Source: Henckelia pumila | Lineage: Eukaryota > Streptophyta > Magnoliopsida > Lamiales > Gesneriaceae | Assembly (NCBI RefSeq): GCF_033568475.1 | Contig: NC_133122.1 | Span: 184,035,449-184,099,448, forward strand | Length of the DNA stretch: 64,000 bases | Reading direction: 5' to 3' | Shown here: one piece after another, positions 23,117-32,809 of the stretch | Position numbering within the stretch: position 1 is the stretch's first letter | How the letters are laid out: the number at the start of each line of letters is the position of its first letter | Translations under genes and position numbers: made by a program | The notes under the pieces: model-generated | Database searches by the model: none | What the model saw: only the letters and a program-made list of their open reading frames with translations | What the model was told of the DNA's origin: nothing

Positions 23117-23913
23117 CTAATAACGGGATTGTGGTAAATTCAGTTCCTTAGATACCTCAAAGTTCTCCATCCTTCTCCAATGCGCTTTACGTGCTCGCCC
23201 AGAATCACCATCGGTGGCACCTCCTGAAATCATATGAATCATACTTCTCGTAGGATTGTTAGCATTGTCCATCATCATACTTCGTTGGTCAAATCCTTGA
23301 GGAGGACCCTGACGCTCTATCTCTGTTCTCGGCTCCTCCATTTCTTGATTTATCCAAGGAGGACCTCGCCCTTGCCTCAGGGGCAAATGAAACTCTTGAT
23401 TACCTCTTGACGAAGTTCTTGTTCTCCTCATAGGTGGAGCCAACTTAGGGCCTTCATCAATCCTTTGAACTTACTTGATTCCTTCTTTTCTCCTCTACCT
23501 CCATCACCTTGTCCCGGTTTTGATCCATGGGGACATAAGGTGAGAATTTCCCTTTACTTAGAGCTCGGTCATCTTCTCTCTCTCCCATGCCTTTCTTCCT
23601 ACCTCTCTTATCCACCCCTTCCACATTACTACCTTCTTGCCTTTGCTCAGTCCTCCTGTTTCTTTGAGTGTATTCTAGATTCACGTATTTCTCCGCTTGT
23701 GCCAAAGATCAACGTAGCTTGACGGAGGCTTCTTAACCAAAGACTTGAAGAATTCACCTCCTTTCAACCCTCAGGTAAAAGAGAACTTATCACTATATCA
23801 AGAGTAGCAGTCGGAACTTTCAAAGCCACACCATTAAAGAGTTGAATAAACTCCCTCAAAGTTTCCTGGTCCTGTTGCTTTATCACAAATAAACTCAAGG
23901 AGTTCTTTTTATA
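23117..23913 (-). pseudogene. Tat-lineage gag, C-terminal half
   Basis: Minus-strand segments give QETLREFIQLFNGVALKVPT (about 23800-23870), then AEKYVNLEYTQRNRR, a charged linker and SMIHMISGGATDGDSGRARK, the order expected for the gag of Tat-like elements, which makes the particle. Frame changes and stops break it. Its N-terminal half is at 29110-29675 on the same strand; the two halves were parted by the complete element at 23919-29104. Confidence 0.75.
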
Positions 23914-23918
23914 TTCTT

Positions 23919-24913
23919 TGATATGAATCTAGGAGGTGCTCGAAGATTCATATTGTTCCAATATTTGCTCTGTGATTTACAATCGAGAGTTGAAGGGTTT
24001 GGAATTCATGAGAATCAAGTTGGAATGCTTGAAGATCATCTTGGAGGAAGTTATAACAATATTTATGTCAGAAAAGACCAAGAAAGTGAAGAAAATATTG
24101 AAGAAATTACAAAAATTTGTCACAATGGTCGAAGCCTATGCGCGCCCGCGCCTGCGCGTTACCTGCGAAAGGCCTGCGCGCCCGCGCTGCCTGATTAACG
24201 TTGAAAATGAATTTATGTACTTCATGCGCGCCCGCGCCTCTACATAGCGAACCTGCACCTCTACATAGCGCGCTTGCGCCTTCGAGTTATACACACACTT
24301 CGGCGTGTTAGTGTGTGTGCATGGAATTTTGAGTATTTTTGATAATTTTGATATATTGTGTTATTTTGAGTCTTATAAGTCTATTAGGAAACTTTTAGAT
24401 GATATCTTGAGATATCTTTTGAATTATTTTTGCATTATCTTTAGGATTTGAGAATTATAATCCAACTAGGAAATCTTTAGTCTAATTCTATTAGGATTCC
24501 TTGTTTATTTCTTTTATATATTGTAAACTTCTCATTCATTGAGAACAATTAAGTTGATTATTGAATTATTGATTTTTATCAATTCTTAAAAATTCTCTCT
24601 AAATTTTTTCCAAAGCTTTGCTTTGTTTTTATCAAAATCAAACTTATCAAAGTTTCCTTAAATTTGTGGTGTTTGTCTATTGATTTTCACTTGGGTTGTC
24701 AAAGACAGGTTTCTTTGAAGGTCCAACTGAATTGTTTATTGTTTTCTATCGTGATTATCTGTTGCTAGTTTCGTTATAAACTAGAGGTGGATATTCGAAA
24801 ACTTACTTGTTTAAAAGATTGGGACAACGTTATTGAATATTTTTTTTATTGAATTGAGGGTACGATTCATTTATAATCGTGTTTGTCTTTCATGACATCC
24901 AAGATTCTTATCA
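23919..24913 (+). repeat. 5' LTR of the 5.2-kb element
   Basis: 995 bp. It contains a GC-rich cluster of GCGCGCCCGCGC-type phrases at 24140-24285, including a tandem ACCTCTACATAGCG-type duplication absent from the 3' LTR. The mirrored frames inside it are not genes. Confidence 0.9.
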
Positions 24914-24915
24914 TT

Positions 24916-24927
24916 TGGTATCAGAGC
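24916..24927 (+). other. Primer-binding site (initiator Met tRNA)
   Basis: TGGTATCAGAGC, two bases after the 5' LTR, complementary to the 3' end of plant initiator methionine tRNA. Confidence 0.9.
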
Positions 24928-25494
24928 TTAAGGTCTTTTATCAAGTAAGTCGTATCTTTCTATTTGTTCTTCTTATCTATTCTTCGTTCATCCATAGTAG
25001 TTCTTCGTGTTCTTTCTTCTTCATATCTTTGTTCTTCGTTGGAGTATATCCTTCGTCAAATTTCTGTGTCGTTTCTTCCAACCTTGTTTCCCAAGTTTCG
25101 TGTCTTGTGCTAAAAGTTATTATTTTTAAAAAAAAAAATTAAAAAAAGGGTGGATTATTTTGGTCAAAAAAAATAATTAAAAGGACCGAATTTTTTTTTT
25201 AAAAAAAAGGTGGAAAAATAACTTGTGGCAAATTTCTTGTGTTTTGTGAGTCTTTGGGTACAAAGTTATTTCAATCTTCATAAAATCAATTTCTTGTTTT
25301 TGTGCAATCTACATGAGTCGATTGACAAGTGTTTACAAATTTTGAACTTGTGAGTTTGATACACTCCCACACAAATCAAAAGCTCTACTATATTTTGAGT
25401 GGAAAAAAAAGTGCTTGAGTGATTTTCTTTGAAATGATTTGTTAGAATTTGGGCGAGGTAAATATTTATTACTAATATTTTTCTTGCAAGTACG

Positions 25495-26232
25495 ATGTCC
25501 TATAGAAAATATTTTGTTGGTGGAGATGATGATGAGTATATGGAGAGTAAAAGGAGATTTTATGGGTGTGATAGTAATAGAAGTAATAAAAATAAAATTC
25601 CGTCGTTCCATGGAGATGAGTATCCGGAATTATATTTGAAGTGGGAGAAAAGGATAAAGAGTGTATTAGATAGCCGTGATATTTCTGAAGCTAGGAAAGT
25701 GAAACTTGTCATAAAAGAGTTTACCGACTATGCTTGCACTTGGTGGGATAGATTGGATGAGAATAGGAAAAGACGTGGAATGAGTCCTATTTCTACATGG
25801 GATGAGTTGAAAAGAGCTATGAGAAAACGTTTTGCTCCTAATCTCTATGAAGTTCTCAAACGTGAATATCAAGGTACAACTAAACTTTCAACTTATCGTA
25901 CTTGTGATATTTCATGTTTATGGTGTCATAGAAAAGTTGAGCATGATATGAGTCAATGTCTAAATAATGCTATGATAAGAGTAGTGGATTCTCAAATAGA
26001 TGTTGAATCCAAAGTTATAGTGGATGTTGAGTCTAAAAGTGAAGTTGAGAAAATTGAGAATGATGATTCTCCAATGATTGATGAAGTGATTGTTGAAATA
26101 TGTGCGGTGGAGGGTGAATCATTGATTGATGAAAAATCTTTTATTGTGCATGATGTGGTTGATAGTAGTGTTGATGTTACTAGTGAAACTAGTAATGAGT
26201 TATTGGATAATTCATGTATTATTTTTTTGTAA
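25495..26232 (+). CDS. Retrotransposon gag protein
   Basis: A 245-residue frame. Residues ~37-125 match the Retrotrans_gag fold of chromoviruses: IPSFHGDEYPELYLKWEKR, VKLVIKEFTDYACTWWDRL and STWDELKRAMRKRF. A zinc-knuckle-like CLWCHRKVEHDMSQC follows at about residue 140, but its spacing is C-x2-C-x5-H-x4-C, one residue longer than the usual CCHC. The acidic tail is rich in Val-Glu-Ser. The protein would form the virus-like particle and package element RNA. It is the longest intact frame of this element; the start is the first Met of the frame. Protease and pol do not follow intact. Confidence 0.75.
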   Translation: MSYRKYFVGGDDDEYMESKRRFYGCDSNRSNKNKIPSFHGDEYPELYLKWEKRIKSVLDSRDISEARKVKLVIKEFTDYACTWWDRLDENRKRRGMSPISTWDELKRAMRKRFAPNLYEVLKREYQGTTKLSTYRTCDISCLWCHRKVEHDMSQCLNNAMIRVVDSQIDVESKVIVDVESKSEVEKIENDDSPMIDEVIVEICAVEGESLIDEKSFIVHDVVDSSVDVTSETSNELLDNSCIIFL

Positions 26233-26629
26233 TTGAATCCAAAAGAATTTTTTGAGGATCAATTAAAAATTCAAAATTTGAGTGATATGGCTGAAAAAAA
26301 AAGAGTGATAAAAAAAGTGAGACAACCATTGAAAAGAATGAAAATGAAATATTAAAGGCCAAAAAAAAGAGTGTACAAAAAAGTGACGTGGTCTTTGAGG
26401 TAAGAAAAGAGAGAAAAAAAAGAGTGGAAAGAGACCAAAAAAAAAAAATATTATGGTCCAAAATTGTGACGTTGAAAATTTTGTGCGAATGAATAAAATC
26501 CCTAAAGTACTTATGTACAAAGAGGTTTTATCTCATTGTGATGATATAGCCGGTTCAATCCCGAGCATCGTTTGTTCTTCTTTGCAGGATTTTGGAGATG
26601 CGTTGATGTAGAAGCAAAGGAGAAATAAT

Positions 26630-27960
26630 ACTAAAAGTCTTAACATGTTGGTTCCATGTGAGGTTGGTCACTTCCTTGGAGAGGTTAGGGATTTGAGAGT
26701 TATTCCATTCCAGAGGTATGATTTAACTTTAAATGTTGAATACCAATCAAATGTCTACTTTAAAAGGTATTGTCTAAATTCTCAATTGTTTTGGATTTAA
26801 ATTCTTTGTTGAGAGATTTGTGAATATGATATCTATGAAATATGGATTGAATTCACATCTTGATCTTAAGTTATTGGAATCTAGGTATGTTGAGGAATTG
26901 AATAATTTGGATCATATAGTAGTGTTGGAGTCATTTTTCGATCTTAATGAGTTGGAATCTTGGTGTGATACAAGAGTAAATAATTTTGTGTATGTTGTTG
27001 TGAAGTATCTGAGTTGTTGATATGAGAGAATTGTTCATGAATAATATAGGTGGCAAGTTTTATTTTTTTGAGTGATTAGTAATGATTTTTGGTCTAGCTA
27101 ATGCGCATAATACTTTCATGAGATTGATATGTTGTGTTTTGCATGCGCCTAGAGATATATTTGTTATGGTATACTTTGATTATATCATAGTATATAGCAA
27201 AATTTTGAATGGTCATGTTGAACATTTGATACTTGTGTTATTTACACAAAGTGATGGGGATTTTTATGAAAATTTTAAAGTGTGTCTATTGTGCACAAGA
27301 GAACTTGTTTTATTTGTTTATGGTATGAGTCATCAAGGAAAAAGAGTTCTTGATGGAAAGGTGATTAAGTGTTTACAAGATAAAGAGTATGTGGTAGTTA
27401 CTACACTGTCACGAAGGTACGTATTTTTATCTACCTTGTTTTTAAAATTGTTGTGGATTGAGAATGTTAAGGAGTTGAATGCATTTTGGATAATTATTTG
27501 AAAAATATGTTTGAGTTATGTTTGCATGACACTCATGAAAAATTCTATGTGAGAAATAAGTGTTTGTTTAAGAAGAATAGAATTTTCATTCCATCTTCAT
27601 CATTGAATAAGTTATTTGTTGTGGGATCATGTAGTATAAGTTGATGTGTTGTTTGGGAGGTTATAAAACAATGAATAGTTTTCATGGATATTTTTTGTGG
27701 TTGCATATGAGGAGATATGTTGAGTGAAGTCGTGAGTGGCATATTCTATGCGAATTAATTCTTATTCCTAAGGAACAATGTTTATACTTATCTATGAATT
27801 TTGTGTTAGGGTTAACCAGGTCTAAGAAGGGAAGGAATTTCGTGTATGTATTGCTTAATGGAATTTTAATCTTGTTTATGTGTGTTAATGGTTATGAGGC
27901 GTTTAGTTTAAGCATGAAGAATTTTGTGTTCTTTGATTTTGTAATGAGAATGTAAGGTAC
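26630..27960 (+). pseudogene. Decayed pol (reverse transcriptase and integrase traces)
   Basis: At 27082-27240 the plus strand reads FGLANAHNTFMRLICCVL and VYFDYIIVYSK, matching the reverse-transcriptase block that normally reads FGL-TNAP...[11 protein letters not shown]; the second catalytic Asp is Tyr. Around 27786-27850 MNFVLGLTRSKKGRNFVYV resembles the integrase block MDFVLGLPRT-x-x-G. Between them many stops and shifts occur, and RNase H is not recognisable. The interior is about 1.5-2 kb shorter than an autonomous chromovirus would need. Confidence 0.65.
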
Positions 27961-28125
27961 ATTAAGTGACAAGGAAAAGTTGCTTGAGTTGGATGATAAA
28001 GCTTGCAACGAGAAAATACGTGTTAAGTGTATTTTCAATAAAATTCTTAGTTTTACTAATTTTTCGTTGTTTGTTATAGGTCACGAGCAAGATTTGAGGA
28101 CAAAGTTTTTTGAAGAAGGGGAGTC

Positions 28126-29104
28126 TGATATGAATCTAGGAGGTGCTCAAAGATTTATATTGTTCCAAGATTTGCTCCGTGATTTACAATCGAGAGTTGA
28201 AGGATTTGGAATTCATGAGAATCAAGTTGAAATGCTTGAAGATCATCTTGGAGAAGTTATAACAATATTGAAGTCCAAAAAGACCAAAAAAGTGAAGAAA
28301 ATATTGAAGAAATTACAAAAATTGGTCACAATGGTTGAAGCTTATGCGCGCTCGCGCCCCTGAACTCACGCGCCCGCGCGTTACCTGCGAAAAGCCTGCG
28401 CGCCCGCACTGCCTGATCAAATTTGAAAACGGATTTACGTACTTCATGCGCGCCCGCGCCTTCGAGTTTTACACACACTTAGGCGTGTTAGTGTGTGTGT
28501 GTATGGAATTTTGAGTATTTTTGATATATTTTGATATATTGTGTTATTTTAAGTCTTATAAGTCTATTATGAAACTTTTAGATGATATCTTGAGATATCT
28601 TTGATATCTTTTGAAGTATTTTTACATTATCTTTAAGATTTGAGAATTATAATCCAACTAAAAAATCTTTAGTCTAATTCTATTAGGATTACTAGTTTAT
28701 TTCTTTTATATATTGTAAACTTCTCATTCATTGAGAACAATTACGTTGATTATTGAATTATTGATTTTTATCAATTTTTTAAAATTCTCTCTAAAATTTT
28801 TTCAAAGCTTTGCTTTGTTTTTATCAAAATCAAACTTATCAAAGTTTCATAAACTTTGTGACGTTTGTCAATTGATTTTCACTTGGGTTTTCAAAGACAG
28901 GTTCCTTTCAAGATCCAACTGAATTGTTGATTGTTTTCTATCGTGATTATATGTTGCTAGTTTTGTTATAAAGTAGAGGTGAATATCCAAAAACTTATTT
29001 GTTCAAAAGATTGAGACAACATTATTGAATCCTTTTGTTATTGAATTGAGGGTACGATTCATTTATAATCGTGTTTGTTTTTCATGCATCTAAGATTCCT
29101 ATCA
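28126..29104 (+). repeat. 3' LTR of the 5.2-kb element
   Basis: 979 bp, diverged from the 5' LTR by scattered substitutions and several indels concentrated in the GC-rich cluster (28345-28465). The TTCTT duplication follows directly. Confidence 0.9.
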
Positions 29105-29109
29105 TTCTT

Positions 29110-29675
29110 GCTACTAGCAAACCGATGCATAAAGACTACACTGAAATTCTCAAAAAACCTTGTGGACCCAGACTTCAACATGTTGAACCATTGCTGGGCG
29201 GACTTTACCAACGTTCTCAAGAATACTCGACACTTTATATCGTCAGAGTATTGGTTCAATAAGGCGGCGTTCTCGAATCTTCCCATATGTTCTTTCGGGT
29301 CCGTACTTCCATCATATTCTCCCACGCTTGGCTTCTTGAAACTAGCTGAAAGTTTTTCCTCCAAAATCGCAAGGGAAAATGGACTTGCCATCTTAAGAGT
29401 TGAACCCTTGCCTCCAAGTTGTTGTCTCAACATCCTTATCTCCTTCCACATTTCCTCCTCCTCTTGATCATCCAAGCCCGGAGGGGGTAGGGCTCCCCCT
29501 ACCTGACTCCGCTGACCCACTTCATCCTTACCTGACACTTGCTCTTGCTCTTGCTCTTGCTCTTGATTTTGTTCATGACCTCGGCCTTGCGAGGCTTCCT
29601 AATTTTTCTTCAAGACATCTCCCACAACCTTAGTGATAAATTGGCCCAACTCTTCCAAAGCCATATTCCCCATCG
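29110..29675 (-). pseudogene. Tat-lineage gag, N-terminal half
   Basis: Minus strand. The likely start is at about 29672 (MGNMALEELGQFITKVVGD). It is followed by a stop, a (GAGCAA)n-coded Gln-Glu repeat near 29538-29570, then MWKEIRMLRQQLGG, SPFSLAILEEKLSASFKKPS, VGEYDGSTDPKEHMGRFENA and AQQWFNMLKSGS, a classic plant gypsy gag order. The frame is cut at 29109 by the nested element and resumes at 23913. At least one in-frame stop lies before the Gln-Glu repeat. Confidence 0.8.
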
Positions 29676-29786
29676 TATTTCTAGGGGAAGGCTACTCCAT
29701 CCTCGGCCCTTGGCGAGATGAGGTAGTGTGGGCTCTTTACTCCATTTCTTTTCAACCATCTCTACGTCTTAACTCAAACTTTCCAC

Positions 29787-29958
29787 AGACGACGTCAAAC
29801 AATTAACATATTTACATTAATTGTTCGTCATATTTACATTAACAATCAACTACGTACGCCAAATATTTATACATTACATTAGTTGTTCGTCATATTCACC
29901 AAACTTGGTACACATAAACAAACAAAATTATGTATCTTTATTTAATATCTACTTGTCA
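29787..29958 (-). mobile_element. PBS and 5' LTR remnant of the Tat-like element
   Basis: The minus strand reads TTTGACGTCGTCTGTGGAAA, close to the GGCGCCGTCTGTGGGAA motif that follows Tat-lineage LTRs, then AAGACGTAGAGATGGTTG, nearly identical to 63882-63899. To its right an AT-rich stretch with two ATTRATTGTTCGTCATATT-type repeats may be the end of the 5' LTR; the rest is not identifiable. Confidence 0.5.
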
Positions 29959-30175
29959 TCTATACTATTATATAAAGGTTGAGTACCTTATAATAACTAT
30001 TTTTTGACACACCAAAAATCATCTTCCAATTATACTTTTTTTTTCTACCTTTTTCTCAACTTATTTTTCCCACTAACCTCTTTCATCTTTTCTTCAACCA
30101 ATCTTTCTCATGTTTGTTTATACATTCTTTCATAAAAGAATTCATAAAATATTATGCGCGTGTTTCTGTCGCTAG
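29959..30175 (+). mobile_element. Possible short non-autonomous Helitron
   Basis: Starts TCTATACTATTATATAAAGG, the usual plant Helitron 5' end, and ends GTCGCTAG, with A on the left and T on the right as expected for AT insertion. The expected 3' hairpin is weak (TGCGCG only), so this is tentative. Confidence 0.4.
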
Positions 30176-30223
30176 TTTGTATTACACATAATTCGTTTAT
30201 TCTATGTATCAAACGGTACTTTA

Positions 30224-30523
30224 GGGTCTGTTTAATTGTGTTGATGAAAGTTTATGAAATTGTACATATAAATTAATAATATTGTGAGTACGTATTAAAA
30301 TATTCGAGTAGGATGTGAATTCATTGAATATGAATAATAACATTTTTGGTTTGATTAATTAATTAAATTTGGAATAAGATTATAAAATTACAATTTTATA
30401 TTTTTTAATAATAATAAAAATGAATAATAATATTGTAAATTCGTTTTCAATTATATGATTAATAATAAGATGTAACCAAACATTTGATGGGATTGTCCCA
30501 TCGGAGCGTTAACCAAACCGGCC
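30224..30523. mobile_element. Tourist-like MITE
   Basis: Begins GGGTCTGTTTAATTG after TTA and ends AACCAAACCGGCC before TAA; 300 bp, AT-rich, non-coding. The termini are imperfectly inverted and the target duplication is not exact. Confidence 0.5.
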
Positions 30524-30604
30524 TAAGGATAAATATGATATGAAATTTTTTGTAACAGAATTAATTGGAACAAATATGATTCAGATACGTGATTTGATTT
30601 CTAA

Positions 30605-30608
30605 AAAC

Positions 30609-30639
<31 letters not shown>

Positions 30640-30646
30640 ACAAAAC
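30605..30646. repeat. (CAAAA)n microsatellite
   Basis: Seven or so CAAAA-type units just downstream of the DUF620 gene stop codon (gene on minus strand), probably in or near its 3' UTR. Confidence 0.85.
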
Positions 30647-30665
30647 TGTTAGAAATTTGTTTACC

Positions 30666-32379
30666 TTATTTTAGCTTAAAATCAGTGGGAGGCATGAAAA
30701 ATTCAGAATTCAAACCGCAAACATTGAAATCGACCTCTTCGATTTTCCATGATTCCTCCAATTCCCTTTTGTGGTTTGCTGACTGCTCCCCATATCTAAA
30801 AACAGTGACAAATGTCTTCCCACTATGTGCAATATTCACATTATCTACATACTTGTACCCCTCGATCACAGATTCCATGCTCGTTTCCCAGAAAACGTCC
30901 CCATCATCTTTGCTGGTTTTCACCGTCAGTAATCTGGAATCCTCCAACTTAACCAGCAGGCCTGATCTTTGGCTGAAATATCCCCATATGGTGTGATGAA
31001 TGATCTCCGATTTCGGGCTGCTTTGTGCTTCTAGCGTAGATTGGCTTGCATCTAGCTTTAGTATGAAGCAATCTTCGTCCTTTATGATTTTTTCGCCTAT
31101 GCATACTGCGTCGATGAACAAATTGGCAATGGAACGTGGATCCAGGCCTTGCAAGAATCGACGTAAAGGTCTAGGGGGACCTTTGGACATAGGCCTTTGC
31201 TGATTCGAAGACTGTCTCCAAGAAATCTTGCCATTGCTTCCTGATATAACCTTGCATCCCGAAATCAGCAGCTCTAGGCACCACTTGTCGGGATTCTTCT
31301 GCCAAAGCACGAAACCCCCTGCTTCCTCTGTGTTGGTAACCTTGACGCTTTCGTTGTCACCTTGATGAAAATCTGATGCACTTATTTTAACCTGTCCCAT
31401 TGCACACATGCTGTTTACCGCATTCAGCGCCGGTTGCCCTCCTGTTGCTGCTACGTATTGTTGCACTATGTATTTGGCTGTTGATGCTTCCTAGAAACGA
31501 TATATATATATATATGACATTTAGAAATTAAGAGTCATGAATGAGTTACTACTATTTATACATCAGCAATTTGTATACAAACTGTCTACTTTACTAGCTA
31601 TCATTTTAATTAACTTGAATATTATACACTATACAGTTGAACCAACTATATATAATTCTTGAAATATATATTTTGCATGTTCACTTGCTCAGACATGAAT
31701 GGTGGATTTCGCTAGTAACATGCAATTCATGTGAAAATTTTGTTAAGAAAAAGTTGAGAAGTGCTTTCTAAAAGCTTTCTCGAACACTATACCATAGTTA
31801 CTCAGGTATCAAAGTCATTTTTTCAAGAAAAAAAAAATATCACGTACATGGAATATCACTGATTATCAAAATCTGTACACTAATTAAGCTCAGATATACA
31901 AAACTTGTATCTCGATTTAAACTTGTTATATGATCTATCTACTACTTACTACTTATAGAGGTGGGGAAACTCTAAATAATCATAAGATTAAAATTTAAAA
32001 CCCAAAGAGAAAATAATTAAGGCTAAAACATGCAGTGTCATTTACTCACAATGGAAGCATGTTTAACGGGACGATTCATGGATGGATCCAGCTGAACTTG
32101 CATGGGTATAAGAGGAGATCCCACAAAATACAAAAGGAAGCTCAATTCGTTATATCTTCCGGCAATGATCGGCGAGGACCACTTGTCGGAAGTCTGAGCT
32201 TTCATCCACGTCGCCATGTTCTGCCACCGCAACGCCACATTGTTTCCCATCTTGGTGAACATCTCCTCCGGGATCGGCACCTCCAGCACGGTCTCCAGCC
32301 CATCTTCTCGGTCGAAATTAGGGCACAATTTTCGCATGAAATTAGCTTGTTTGTTCTTCTGCTGTGCGTTGGAATGCAT
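30666..32379 (-). CDS. DUF620 family protein, two exons
   Basis: Exon 1 is 32379-32050 (110 codons), intron 32049-31491 (559 bp, GTGAGT...AG), exon 2 31490-30666; total 384 residues. The joint is phase 0. Exon 1 has LCPNFDREDGLETVLEVP near residues 18-35, then a WQNMATWMKAQ helix and VGSPLIPMQVQLD. Exon 2 opens EASTAKYIVQQYVAATGG, the strongest family signature, followed by GGFVLWQKNPDKWCLELL, GPPRPLRRFLQGLDPR, EDCFILKLDAS, HTIWGYFSQRSGLLVKLEDS and ETSMESVIEGYKYVDNV, ending FFMPPTDFKLK. DUF620 is a plant family of unknown biochemical function with several Arabidopsis members; size and domain are complete. There is no signal peptide or membrane segment. The start used is the first Met of exon 1; a Met nearer LCPNFD (about residue 15) is an alternative. 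Confidence 0.9.
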
Positions 32380-32419
32380 CGCTTTCGCCGTTTCTTGGCC
32401 GGAATTTAAATAAGAGAAT

Positions 32420-32809
32420 GATCTGATGTAAAAGAGAACAAAATTAGGGTTTTTTTTATTTTTTAATTTTTGCAGTTTGTGAAGAACAACAGAAAGAGTT
32501 GTTTTGGTGTGTATTTTGGTACGATAATATCGTCATGGACACATGGAAGGCTGCCCTTGTTTTTAGGGTTTTATGAGGACATTAATCTCTCTAGTCGTAA
32601 AACATATATTAATCTGATCACAACCATTCATCATGCATACTATAATTAGTTCGTCAGATTCCAAACCTTGGTATACTATTAATTCAAAAACACACAAGTC
32701 TTGCTATAATTAGTTCCTCGGATTCCATCACGTATACGGGATAATTCTGTGTCTACATTTCGGTTATACTCAAATTTACATTTCGCATGATAAATTATAA
32801 ACGTACTTG
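32420..32809. other. Upstream region of the DUF620 gene
   Basis: AT-rich, with a poly-T run (32449-32470) and no other gene. It should hold the promoter of the DUF620 gene, but I cannot point to a convincing TATA box. Confidence 0.4.

Larger units (their letters stand above)
23919..29104 (+). mobile_element. Complete 5.2-kb Ty3/gypsy element with LTRs and TSD
   Basis: The 5' LTR is 23919-24913 and the 3' LTR 28126-29104; both start TGATATGAATCTAGGAGGTG and end TATCA. The target duplication TTCTT is present at 23914-23918 and 29105-29109. A tRNA-iMet PBS (24916-24927) and a purine-rich tract (GAAGAAGGGGAG) before the 3' LTR are in place. The 3.2-kb interior holds a gag frame and a heavily decayed pol, so it is structurally complete but not autonomous. 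It is inserted in the gag of the older Tat-like element. Confidence 0.92.

Noticed and set aside
24914..24930. Considered as a tRNA gene
   Set aside because: It is only the 12-nt primer-binding complement; no cloverleaf surrounds it.
26219..26520. Phe/Ser-rich minus frames near 26.3 kb
   Set aside because: Antisense of A-rich gag 3' sequence in the nested element.
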